A stretch of 5,462 nucleotides of DNA from Porphyromonadaceae bacterium (GTDB lineage Bacteria > Bacteroidota > Bacteroidia > Bacteroidales > UBA11471), in contig JAJQIP010000081.1 of NCBI GenBank assembly GCA_021199145.1, forward strand, positions 1-5,462, given 5' to 3'. Made by a program: the position numbers and the translations under genes. The stretch's first letter is position 1. Each line of letters begins with the position of its first letter. The notes under the pieces are model-generated. The model ran no database searches. It worked only from the letters and a program-made list of their open reading frames with translations, and was not told the origin of the DNA. Positions 1 to 5,382 of this stretch are shown one piece after another.

Positions 1-8
1 TTTCTTTC

Positions 9-80
9 TCGAAACCTATAAGTGTCGTTGTTAATCGAATCCTGTCGGTGACAATTCTTTTGTTCGAAATCTACCGAAAG
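9..80 (+). repeat. 26/29-bp TCGAA tandem units, block 1
   Basis: Unit 9-34 is 26 bp and unit 35-63 is 29 bp; a decaying third unit starts at 64. Each begins with TCGAA. The 25 bases at 21-45 are repeated exactly at 333-357. The 29-bp unit has a partner of the same length at 347-375 that shares its first 11 bases and its TTTTGT end. No spacer lies between units, so this is a tandem repeat and not a CRISPR array. Confidence 0.8.
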
Positions 81-81
81 G

Positions 82-118
82 GCAGTATTGATGGCGGTTT
101 ATCCGCCATCAATACTGC
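82..118. repeat. Perfect 16-bp-stem palindrome
   Basis: Bases 82-97 are the exact reverse complement of 103-118, leaving a 5-base loop (TTTAT). The arm reads GCAGTATTGATGGCGG. A G-T pair (81/119) and a G-C pair (80/120) can extend it to 18 pairs. Neither side carries a proper run of T in transcript orientation, so it is not a typical intrinsic terminator. It sits between the last TCGAA unit of block 1 and the next hairpin repeat. A second palindrome of different sequence occupies the equivalent slot at 419-453. Confidence 0.85.
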
Positions 119-122
119 TCCC

Positions 123-176
123 TAAAAAATTATTTTGTTCCGCTCTCCCGCATAGCGGGGTTTCCCTTATCGAAAA
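123..176 (+). repeat. CTCTCCC hairpin repeat, copy A
   Basis: An AT-rich lead (TAAAAAATTATTTTG) runs into CTCTCCC, a hairpin with arms CCCGC (147-151) and GCGGG (155-159) and loop ATA, and then TATCGAAAA at 168-176, 8 bases after the stem. The same order of lead, CTCTCCC, stem and TATCGAAAA recurs in copy B and, inverted, in copy D at the right end of the window. The stem sequence differs between copies but the pairing is kept. Confidence 0.75.
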
Positions 177-273
177 ATGTTTTTGAAGGAGGTTGTCGAA
201 AATTGTTTGCGGCGTTGTTGTTCGAATCCTATAAGTGACGTTGTTTATCGCACCTTACTTGCAACCCTGAATA
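170..273 (+). repeat. 26-bp TCGAA tandem units, block 2
   Basis: Four units start at 170, 196, 222 and 248, each exactly 26 bp apart. The first three begin TCGAA and the fourth begins TCGCA. Units 196-221 and 222-247 share the ending CGTTGTT with units at 9, 321 and 376; unit 222-247 also has the core TAAGTG. Bases 218-247 match 372-401 at 28 of 30 positions. The outer units (170 and 248) are degenerate, which suggests the array decays at its edges. Confidence 0.8.
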
Positions 274-277
274 AAAT

Positions 278-327
278 TATCCGTTACCTCTCTCCCCCGA
301 AAGGGGGGGTATAAATAGTATCGAAAA
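278..327 (+). repeat. CTCTCCC hairpin repeat, copy B, with GAAA tetraloop
   Basis: TATCCGTTACCTCTCTCCC at 278-296 matches copy C (464-482) at 18 of 19 positions. The stem CCCCC (294-298) pairs with GGGGG (303-307) around a GAAA loop, a stable GNRA-type tetraloop if transcribed from the plus strand. A T-G and a C-G pair extend it to 292-309. TATCGAAAA follows at 319-327 and merges into the first TCGAA unit of block 3. Confidence 0.78.
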
Positions 328-427
328 TTGTCAGTGTCGTTGTTAATCGAATCCTGTTAGAGCGAACGCTTTTGTTCGAATTCTGTAAGTGACGTTGTTT
401 AGCGTATCATCCAGCAAGTGCAGCGAT
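321..427 (+). repeat. 26/29-bp TCGAA tandem units, block 3
   Basis: Units start at 321 (26 bp), 347 (29 bp) and 376 (26 bp), followed by a weak unit at 402 beginning GCG. The 26-then-29 spacing is the same as in block 1 (starts 9, 35, 64), and the two long units have the same beginning and end. The block runs into the palindrome at 419-453. Confidence 0.78.
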
Positions 428-453
428 GTGCGGCTGCGCCACACATCGCTGCA
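419..453. repeat. Perfect 12-bp-stem palindrome
   Basis: Bases 419-430 (TGCAGCGATGTG) are the exact reverse complement of 442-453. Inside the loop, 432-434 and 438-440 (GGC/GCC) can add three pairs past one mismatch. The plus strand continues GTAAAAAAACT and the minus strand CTTGCTGG, so a terminator role is not evident on either strand. Compared with copy B, where no palindrome occurs between the TCGAA units and the next hairpin, it looks like an extra segment of about 35 bp. Confidence 0.8.
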
Positions 454-463
454 GTAAAAAAAC

Positions 464-497
464 TATCCGTTACCTTTCTCCCTGCCGGAGGCAGGGG
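464..497 (+). repeat. CTCTCCC hairpin repeat, copy C
   Basis: The lead TATCCGTTACC is shared exactly with copy B. The stem CCCTGCC (480-486) pairs with GGCAGGG (490-496) around GGA. The TATCGAAAA element is degenerate here: the nearest match is AGCGAAAA around 522-529, much farther downstream than in copies A and B. A further, weaker hairpin with ACCCC (547-551) and GGGGT (562-566) may be a worn-down relative. Confidence 0.7.
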
Positions 498-575
498 TTT
501 CTGTCACATACAAAGCCTGAGAGCGAAAAAAGAATCCTCCCTCTATACCCCGTTGGCAAAAGGGGTGCACAGCTT

Positions 576-617
576 AAAAAAAGCGAAAGGAGCAGAGATA
601 CAATCTCTACTCCTTTC
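576..617 (-). terminator. Intrinsic terminator of the tRNA-Glu gene
   Basis: Read on the minus strand, a 15-bp stem with one T-G wobble (arms 617-603 and 599-585, a loop of about 3 bases) is followed by GC and then seven T residues (582-576). It begins 7 bases after the tRNA discriminator base. This is a textbook rho-independent terminator and fits only minus-strand transcription; the plus side has no T run. It should end the tRNA transcript and any read-through from tatD. Confidence 0.88.
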
Positions 618-624
618 CTTTATG

Positions 625-697
625 TAGCGAAGCCGGGAATCGAACCCGGGTCTCATCCGTGAGAGGGATACGTGCTAGGCCACTACACTACATCGCC
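625..697 (-). tRNA. tRNA-Glu, anticodon CUC
   Basis: The minus strand folds into a 73-nt cloverleaf, CCA not encoded. The acceptor arms are 697-691 and 632-626 with discriminator A at 625. The D stem has U11-A24 and U13-G22, both known bacterial tRNA-Glu identity features. The 7-base anticodon loop is CUCUCAC with anticodon CUC and A37. The variable loop has 4 bases (AGAC, no base 47), as usual for tRNA-Glu. The T stem is CCGGG/CCCGG with loop TTCGATT. Oddities are a G1-U72 wobble, where E. coli tRNA-Glu has G1-C72, and a U6-U67 mismatch in the acceptor stem. Because CUC reads GAG only, a separate UUC tRNA should exist elsewhere. It has its own promoter and terminator, so it is probably a single-gene unit. 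Confidence 0.93.
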
Positions 698-712
698 TTG
701 CAAAATACGCTG

Positions 713-742
713 CAAAGGTAGCGATTTTGTCTGTACCCCAAA
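713..742 (-). promoter_or_regulatory. Bacteroidetes-type promoter for tRNA-Glu
   Basis: On the minus strand, TACCTTTG (720-713) matches the -7 consensus TAnnTTTG. TTTG (742-739) lies 18 bases upstream, where the -33 element belongs. The predicted start is near 709, about 12 bases before the mature tRNA 5' end. This is the best two-box promoter in the window. Confidence 0.75.
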
Positions 743-757
743 AGAAATTTACATATT

Positions 758-1573
758 TTAATAGTCCGGGCTCTCTTTTTCAGTCGGAACAAGGGGAGCG
801 TCAGGGTCGAGGGAGAAGAGGCGACAGGCGTTGCGATAGGTAATCTCTTCGAGTTCGGCAACCGGCCGGTGAATCATCTCCGCTACCCGTTCGGCGGTAT
901 CCCGCAGAAAGGCCGGTTCGTTGCGCTGCCCTCGGTGCGGAACGGGAGCGAGGTAGGGAGCGTCGGTCTCCAAGAGGAGACGGTCGGTCGGGATGTCCGG
1001 CAGAGACTCCGGAAGGCTGCTCTTCTTGAAGGTCGCCACACCTCCGATGCCGATGTAGAACTCTCCCACGTCGAAGAGGGAAGGCAGGTCATCGGCCGTG
1101 CCGCTGAAGCAGTGGAACACCCCCCGCAGTCCGAGCGGAGCGAGTCGGCGCAACCTTTCCAACAGCAGGGAGGTGGCGTTGCGGCAGTGGAGAATCAGAG
1201 GGAGATTGAGTCGGGCCGCCCGCTCTACTTGCGCCTCAAAAGCCTCTATCTGTTCGTTCCGATAGGTATCGTCCCAATAGAGGTCGAGACCAATCTCCCC
1301 TACGGCGATATAGGGGCCGTCCTCCAGTTCGGCGAAAATGCGGTCGAGGTCGTCCCGCCATTGAGCTCCGACCGATGTGGGGTGTAGTCCCATAGCGGCT
1401 GTACAGAGGTCAGGATAGGCGGTCAGTGTGCGACGCAATGCCTCCACGGTACTGCCGTCGACGTTGGGAAGCATCAGTCGGGAGACCCCCTTCTCTTTGG
1501 CCCGCTGCACGACGGCCTCTCGGTCGTTGTCGAACTCCGGCAGGTAGATATGGGTATGGGTGTCGAAAAGCAT
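758..1573 (-). CDS. tatD: TatD family metal-dependent deoxyribonuclease
   Basis: A 271-residue protein, the usual size for TatD-type hydrolases, which are TIM-barrel metalloenzymes cleaving DNA (3'-5' exonuclease or AP-endonuclease activity) in repair and DNA turnover. Visible motifs in order: DTHTH at 4-8 (metal ligands H6, H8), GLHP at 62-65, VGEIGLDLYW at 91-100 with ligand E93, LILHCRNA at 126-133 with H129, HCFSG at 154-158 with H154, and LETDAPYLAP at 201-210 with D204, followed by PHRGQRNEP. All expected metal-site residues are present. The ATG sits 3 bp after the stop codon of the upstream prenyl synthase gene, so the two are surely cotranscribed and probably translationally coupled. 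TatD paralogues (YcfH, YjjV types) cannot be separated from sequence alone. The cytoplasm is the likely location; I see no signal peptide. Confidence 0.93.
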   Translation of the reverse strand: MLFDTHTHIYLPEFDNDREAVVQRAKEKGVSRLMLPNVDGSTVEALRRTLTAYPDLCTAAMGLHPTSVGAQWRDDLDRIFAELEDGPYIAVGEIGLDLYWDDTYRNEQIEAFEAQVERAARLNLPLILHCRNATSLLLERLRRLAPLGLRGVFHCFSGTADDLPSLFDVGEFYIGIGGVATFKKSSLPESLPDIPTDRLLLETDAPYLAPVPHRGQRNEPAFLRDTAERVAEMIHRPVAELEEITYRNACRLFSLDPDAPLVPTEKESPDY

Positions 1574-1576
1574 GAT

Positions 1577-2551
1577 TTAGACGTTGCGTTTCATCAGTCG
1601 GGCCGCCAACTCCCGCAAAGGGGCGGTTCGGGCCGGGTCGACAGTGAGGGTGTCGAGTTGTCGCAGGGCCAGTGCATAATACTCTTCCATCTTCTCCACG
1701 CAACGGGGTCCCACGGCCAACCGGTCGTACAAGGCAGTCACGGCGGTGATTTTGGCAGACGGGTCGAATGTCGGGGCGGAGAGCCAACTCGTCAGCTCCT
1801 CTCGGTCACTCCCCTCGGCCAACCGCAGGGCGGTGATGAGCAGGTAACTCTTCTTGTTGTTGAGAATGTCGCCGCCGGTCTTCTTCCCGAAAATCCGGGA
1901 ATCGCCGTACACATCGAGGTAGTCGTCCTGAAGTTGGAAGGCCAGTCCTATCGATTCTCCGAACCGGTAGAGGGCATCGGCATCGGTCGCCTTCGCACCG
2001 GCGATGAGCGCACCGGTCTTCAGGGCGCACCCCAACAGGACGGCGGTCTTCAGCCGTATCATCTCGATATATTCCGCTTCGGTGACATCGTTACGCTGCT
2101 CGAACTCCATGTCGTACTGCTGCCCTTCGCAAATTTCCAGCGCACTCTTCAGAAAGAGGGTGCAGACAGCTGTCCGGCACCGTTCGGGACTCTTCATCAG
2201 CTGCATAGTGGCCACTATCTGCATGGCATCGCCTGAGAGGATGGCGCTGTTCTCCCCCCACTTCACATGCACGGTAGGAGCTCCCCGCCGCAGGTCGGCA
2301 CGGTCCATCACATCGTCGTGAAGCAGAGTGAAGTTGTGGAAAATCTCCAGTCCGACAGCCGCCTCCAACGCCTCCCGACAGTCGCCTTCGCAGAGGTCGC
2401 ATGCCAGCAGGGTAAGCAGCGGCCGCAACCGTTTGCCCCCCAAGGAGAGCACATAGCGGATGGGGCGGTAGAGTCCGGCCGGCCGGTCGGGATAGGTGAG
2501 GGTGTCGACCGATTGCCGTATGTGGTCGAGCAGGGTTTCGAGCGATTCCAT
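1577..2551 (-). CDS. Polyprenyl diphosphate synthase, trans type
   Basis: A 324-residue all-trans isoprenyl diphosphate synthase, which condenses IPP with allylic diphosphates. Visible motifs: GGKRLRP at 38-44 (IPP binding), the first aspartate-rich motif DDVMD at 79-83 followed by RRG, KT at 168-169, GLAFQLQDDYLD at 202-213 holding the second motif DDYLD (209-213), then FGKKTGGD at 221-228. The first motif is DDxxD without the two-residue insertion of bacterial FPP synthases. The fifth residue before it is Phe74 where long-chain enzymes such as IspB have Ala. From known structure-function rules this suggests a short product (C15-C20), but that is inference; an octaprenyl-type role for menaquinone cannot be excluded, so I give no symbol. 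First gene of an operon with tatD. Confidence 0.9.
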   Translation of the reverse strand: MESLETLLDHIRQSVDTLTYPDRPAGLYRPIRYVLSLGGKRLRPLLTLLACDLCEGDCREALEAAVGLEIFHNFTLLHDDVMDRADLRRGAPTVHVKWGENSAILSGDAMQIVATMQLMKSPERCRTAVCTLFLKSALEICEGQQYDMEFEQRNDVTEAEYIEMIRLKTAVLLGCALKTGALIAGAKATDADALYRFGESIGLAFQLQDDYLDVYGDSRIFGKKTGGDILNNKKSYLLITALRLAEGSDREELTSWLSAPTFDPSAKITAVTALYDRLAVGPRCVEKMEEYYALALRQLDTLTVDPARTAPLRELAARLMKRNV

Positions 2552-2578
2552 AGGTCAGGATAATGCGTTATTTCCTCC

Positions 2579-2614
2579 CAAAAGTAACGTTTTCTTTACG
2601 ATTTCTTCCCCAAA
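2579..2614 (-). promoter_or_regulatory. Probable promoter of the prenyl synthase-tatD operon
   Basis: On the minus strand, TACTTTTG (2586-2579) is an exact TAnnTTTG match. The nearest upstream TTTG (2614-2611) is 24 bases away, longer than the usual 18-21, so the -33 part is weak. The predicted start near 2575 gives a leader of about 24 bases. GGAGG at 2578-2574 is too far from the ATG to serve as a ribosome binding site. Confidence 0.55.
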
Positions 2615-2657
2615 AAGAGGAAAAAAGCGGGAGAAGGGGGCGGCGGTATACTTCGAG

Positions 2658-2669
2658 GGGAATTTTCCC
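2658..2669. promoter_or_regulatory. GGGAA-TT-TTCCC inverted repeat at the porQ -33 position
   Basis: Two 5-base arms, GGGAA and TTCCC, flank TT. The element covers the place where the -33 box of the porQ promoter is expected. It could be an operator or chance; only one such site is seen. Confidence 0.25.
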
Positions 2670-2696
2670 GTTATACAAAAAGAATCCTTATCTTTG
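2663..2696 (+). promoter_or_regulatory. Probable porQ-cmk-ispH operon promoter
   Basis: TATCTTTG at 2689-2696 matches the Bacteroidetes -7 consensus TAnnTTTG exactly. TTTT at 2663-2666 is an imperfect -33 element at about the right distance. By the usual geometry transcription would start near 2700, only about 5 bases before the porQ ATG at 2705, giving an almost leaderless mRNA. Confidence 0.6.
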
Positions 2697-2704
2697 GTGA
2701 CATT

Positions 2705-3736
2705 ATGAGACGTTGCGTTCTCCGCTGTCTGGGACGGACTTTGTTGGCCGTCACGCTGTTTTCGCCCCTCTTCTCCGCTCAGGCGCAGGAGGGCAAGACT
2801 TCGTTTGACGTGCTCAACCTGCCGGTCTCTTCGCATATCAACGCCCTCGGGGGGAACAACATCTCGCTGGTTGAGGAGGATATCACGGTAATGTACCACA
2901 ACCCGGCTCTGATGGGGCAGGAGATGGACAAACAGATTGCCGCCAACTATATGCGCTATGTGGCGGGCATCAATCTGGGCGGTTTCTCCTATGCACAGGC
3001 AGTGCGGCAGCACGGCACCTGGGCGGTGGGGCTGCAGTATGCGGGGTACGGTTCGATGCCGTTAGCCGACGAGACGGGGGTCATCACCGGTTCGTTCAAC
3101 GCCAAGGACATCCTCGCCACAGGACTTTATGCCCACGACATCACTTCGTCGTTGCGGGGCGGTATCTCCGCCAAACTGCTCTATTCCTCCTACGAAAGCT
3201 ATTCGGCGTTGGCCCTCTTCTTCGATTTGGGACTGAACTACTACTGGGCGGAGAAGGATTTTTCGCTCTCGCTGACGCTGAAGAATCTCGGCGGGCAGTT
3301 GAAGAAATACGAGTCGCAACGCATTTCCATGCCGTGGGATTTGCAGGTGGGTTTCTCCAAGACGTTGCGGCACGCACCTTTTCGCATCTCCGTCACGGCA
3401 CAGCATCTCAACAAGGGCCATCTTCCCTTTGAGAAGGTCGACGACGAGGGCAACTTGAAGAAGGTCGACAAGTTCGTTCCCAACTTCTTCCGCCACCTCG
3501 TCTTCGGGGTGGACTATATTCCCAACCGGAATTTCTACCTCGCCGTGGGGTATGACTGCAAACGGAAGGGGGATATGGCGACGGCCGGACGGCGTATCTG
3601 GTCGGGCTTTACGGCTGGGACGGGCTTTCGGGTGAAAATGTTCGGTATCGGGGTCTCGCTGGCGCAACACCACGCCAACGGCTTCACCTTCATGACCAAC
3701 CTCACGGCCGACCTTTCTCCGTTCCTCTCCCGATAA
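2705..3736 (+). CDS. porQ: PorQ-like outer-membrane protein of the type IX secretion system
   Basis: A 343-residue protein with a clear Sec signal peptide: basic start MRRCVLRCLGR, hydrophobic core around 12-24 and cleavage expected after AQA (25-27). The mature N-terminus holds the family hallmark, DVLNLPVSSHINALGG (35-50), NNISLVEED, then YHNPALM (64-70). The rest is alternating hydrophobic and polar strands typical of a PorV/FadL-like beta-barrel. In Porphyromonas gingivalis PorQ is required for type IX secretion and gingipain maturation and belongs to the PorQ/PorU/PorV/PorZ cell-surface set. PorV homologues share the fold, but the sequence pattern and the following cmk and ispH favour PorQ. 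The first ATG is the only start that keeps the signal peptide. First gene of the plus-strand operon. A secretion role assumes the rest of the system is encoded elsewhere. Confidence 0.87.
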   Translation: MRRCVLRCLGRTLLAVTLFSPLFSAQAQEGKTSFDVLNLPVSSHINALGGNNISLVEEDITVMYHNPALMGQEMDKQIAANYMRYVAGINLGGFSYAQAVRQHGTWAVGLQYAGYGSMPLADETGVITGSFNAKDILATGLYAHDITSSLRGGISAKLLYSSYESYSALALFFDLGLNYYWAEKDFSLSLTLKNLGGQLKKYESQRISMPWDLQVGFSKTLRHAPFRISVTAQHLNKGHLPFEKVDDEGNLKKVDKFVPNFFRHLVFGVDYIPNRNFYLAVGYDCKRKGDMATAGRRIWSGFTAGTGFRVKMFGIGVSLAQHHANGFTFMTNLTADLSPFLSR

Positions 3737-3769
3737 GATAACTCTTTGTATAATATAAGGTATAGACCT

Positions 3770-4489
3770 ATGCAACCGCATAAAATCATCATTGCCATCG
3801 ACGGTTACGCCTCGTGCGGAAAAAGCACCATGGCCAAATCGCTGGCGCAGAAAATCGGTTATCTCTACATCGACAGTGGAGCCATGTACCGAGCCGTTAC
3901 CCTCTATGCGCTCGAAAAGGGATTTTTCGACGGGGAAAAACTGCAGGCCGAACGGCTGGAGGAGGAGATGGAGTCCATCTCCATAGAGTTTCGTCTCAAT
4001 GCCGCTACCGGTCTGCCCGAAACGTGGCTCAACGGTCGTCGGGTGGAACAGGAGATTCGCAGTATGGCCGTCTCTCAGCGGGTGAGTCCGGTGGCTGCTC
4101 TCGGCTTTGTCCGTCGTCGGCTGGTTGCCTGTCAACAGGCACTCGGAAAGGAGAAGGGCATTGTGATGGACGGAAGGGACATCGGGACGGTGGTCTTTCC
4201 CCAGGCGGAGTTGAAGATTTTCCTCACCGCCTCACCGGAGGTGAGGGCCCGACGGCGGGTTGAGGAGTACCGCTCCCAAGGGAAGGCGGTGGTCTATGAG
4301 GAGGTGCTGCGGAATGTCAAGGAGCGGGACAGGATAGACGAGACTCGGGCGATTGACCCGCTGCGTCGGGCTGATGATGCCATTCTTCTCGACAACTCCG
4401 AACTGACGTTGGAACAACAGGATGCGTGGCTCATGGCACAATACCGCCGAGCCGCCGGACTTGACCCTTCGGACAGCGATGCGGATTGA
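3770..4489 (+). CDS. cmk: Cytidylate kinase
   Basis: A 239-residue P-loop kinase that phosphorylates CMP and dCMP with ATP in pyrimidine nucleotide recycling in the cytoplasm. Visible motifs: IAIDGYASCGKSTMAK (8-23) with Walker A ending GKST, DSGAMYRAV (35-43) for nucleotide monophosphate binding, a central NMP-binding insert, MDGRDIGTVVFP (133-144), the arginine-rich lid ARRRVEEYRSQG (160-171), and RDRIDETRAIDPLRRADDA (186-204). The P-loop reads GYASCGKS in place of the common GPSGSGKS; the essential GKS/T is intact. I chose the ATG at 3770, 33 bases after porQ ends, because the protein then starts MQPHKIIIAID as in relatives; a TTG at 3746 would add eight unlikely residues. The 3' end overlaps ispH. 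Confidence 0.93.
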   Translation: MQPHKIIIAIDGYASCGKSTMAKSLAQKIGYLYIDSGAMYRAVTLYALEKGFFDGEKLQAERLEEEMESISIEFRLNAATGLPETWLNGRRVEQEIRSMAVSQRVSPVAALGFVRRRLVACQQALGKEKGIVMDGRDIGTVVFPQAELKIFLTASPEVRARRRVEEYRSQGKAVVYEEVLRNVKERDRIDETRAIDPLRRADDAILLDNSELTLEQQDAWLMAQYRRAAGLDPSDSDAD

Positions 4490-5381
4490 GATTGACGAGG
4501 AATCGGGTTTCTGTTTCGGTGTGGTCAACGCTATCCGCCAGGCCGAGACGGAGTTGGAGCGGCAGGGACATCTCTTCTGCTTGGGGGATATCGTGCACAA
4601 CAACAACGAGTTGGCCCGTCTGCAGGAGAAGGGGTTGGTCACTATCGATAGGGAACAATTCGCCCGTCTTCACGACGTGAAGGTACTGCTGCGGGCGCAC
4701 GGCGAACCACCGGAGACCTATCGTATCGCTCGGGAAAACCGTATCGAACTGCTGGACGCTACCTGTCCGGTGGTGCTGCAGCTGCAGCGCAAAATCAAAC
4801 AGGCGTACGAGGAGGGGGATTTGCAGCGGGACCAGATTGTTATCTACGGAGAACGGGGGCACGCCGAGGTGAACGGACTGGTGGGGCAGACCGACGGGCA
4901 TGCCGTGGTGATTGAGGGACCGGCCGATTTTGACCGTCTCGACTTCTCCAAACGGATTTGCCTCTATGCCCAGACTACCAAGTCGGTGGAGGGACTGCAC
5001 GCTCTTGTTGAGGCGTTGACCCGTCGCAACAACGGTTGTCCCCCCGAATACCACGATACCATCTGCCGGCAGGTGGCGAACCGTATTCCTCACATCCGCC
5101 GCTTCGCTCAGCAGCACGACCTGATTCTCTTCGTCTGCGGGCAGATGTCTTCTAACGGCAAAGTGCTTTTTGAGGAGTGTCGCAAGGTGAATGTCCAAAG
5201 CTATCGGGTGAGTGACCTCGCTGAAATTGATTCTGCTTGGTTGCAGGGACGCCAGAGTATCGGTATCTGCGGTGCCACTTCTACTCCGAAATGGCTGATG
5301 GAGGAGGTGGCTCGACATGTTTCCACCCTGTTGGAGGCAGGGGCTTGCCCCAACGGGGCTGAATCACAATTGTCCGACTAA
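4479..5381 (+). CDS. ispH: 4-hydroxy-3-methylbut-2-enyl diphosphate reductase
   Basis: A 300-residue iron-sulfur enzyme (LytB) that performs the last step of the MEP pathway, reducing HMBPP to IPP and DMAPP. The three cluster cysteines are present: C12 in GFCFGV, C96 in LLDATCPVV and C196 in DTICRQ. Substrate residues are H40 (DIVHNNNEL), H74 (RAHGEPP), H128 and E130 (RGHAEVNG), T167 (QTTKSV), S224-S225-N226 (MSSNGKVL) and S268 (GATSTP). The loop is SSNG where E. coli has SSNS, a change in the position after Asn. I start at ATG 4479 (MRIEIDEESGFCFGV), matching where relatives begin; an ATG at 4422 would add 19 residues inside cmk. The start overlaps the end of cmk by 11 bases, indicating coupled translation. 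The product feeds the divergent prenyl synthase. The C-terminal tail after about 285 is variable. Confidence 0.95.
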   Translation: MRIEIDEESGFCFGVVNAIRQAETELERQGHLFCLGDIVHNNNELARLQEKGLVTIDREQFARLHDVKVLLRAHGEPPETYRIARENRIELLDATCPVVLQLQRKIKQAYEEGDLQRDQIVIYGERGHAEVNGLVGQTDGHAVVIEGPADFDRLDFSKRICLYAQTTKSVEGLHALVEALTRRNNGCPPEYHDTICRQVANRIPHIRRFAQQHDLILFVCGQMSSNGKVLFEECRKVNVQSYRVSDLAEIDSAWLQGRQSIGICGATSTPKWLMEEVARHVSTLLEAGACPNGAESQLSD

Positions 5382-5382
5382 A

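Larger units (their letters stand above)
1..575. repeat. Gene-free intergenic region made of composite repeats
   Basis: I find no credible gene in this stretch. Two short overlapping open frames near its right end (418-662) run through a palindrome, a hairpin repeat, the terminator and the tRNA, so I treat them as chance. The DNA is visibly AT-richer than the genes to its right and is built from three repeat layers: 26-bp TCGAA units (9-80, 170-273, 321-427), a hairpin family (copies near 141-160, 288-309 and 474-497) and two long perfect palindromes (82-118, 419-453). On the plus strand the order hairpin, TCGAA units, next hairpin recurs. The window begins inside one block, so the region probably continues to the left. 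Function unknown. Confidence 0.8.

Noticed and set aside
82..118. Palindrome as an intrinsic terminator
   Set aside because: No run of T follows the stem on either strand.
9..404. Regular 26-bp repeats as a CRISPR array
   Set aside because: Units are directly adjacent with no unique spacers, they vary too much, and no cas gene is in the window.
9..453. Integron attC sites or an integron cassette array
   Set aside because: The short GTTGTTAA-like pieces lack the paired R and L boxes of attC, and there are no cassette genes or integrase.
418..662. Two overlapping short plus-strand open frames as small proteins
   Set aside because: They cross a palindrome, a hairpin repeat, a minus-strand terminator and part of the tRNA, and their translations look like random sequence.
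1550..2236. Plus-strand frame of 228 codons opposite the prenyl synthase
   Set aside because: It is a shadow of a gene with both aspartate-rich motifs intact.
3749..3754. TATAAT as a sigma70 -10 box for cmk
   Set aside because: Bacteroidetes promoters use TAnnTTTG, no suitable upstream element is present, and the short gap after porQ favours cotranscription.
3746..3769. Upstream TTG start for cmk
   Set aside because: It adds MYNIRYRP, which is not expected before the conserved start, and the ATG at 3770 fits the family.
3062..4135. Long minus-strand frame of 357 codons opposite porQ and cmk
   Set aside because: It is antisense to two well-supported genes, shows no recognisable motif, and such frames are common opposite GC-rich coding DNA.
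4422..4478. Upstream ATG for ispH
   Set aside because: It would add 19 residues deep inside cmk, while relatives begin a few residues before the GFC cysteine motif.
4431..5318. Minus-strand frame of 295 codons opposite ispH
   Set aside because: It mirrors ispH throughout, and ispH has all its catalytic residues; the antisense product has no family features.
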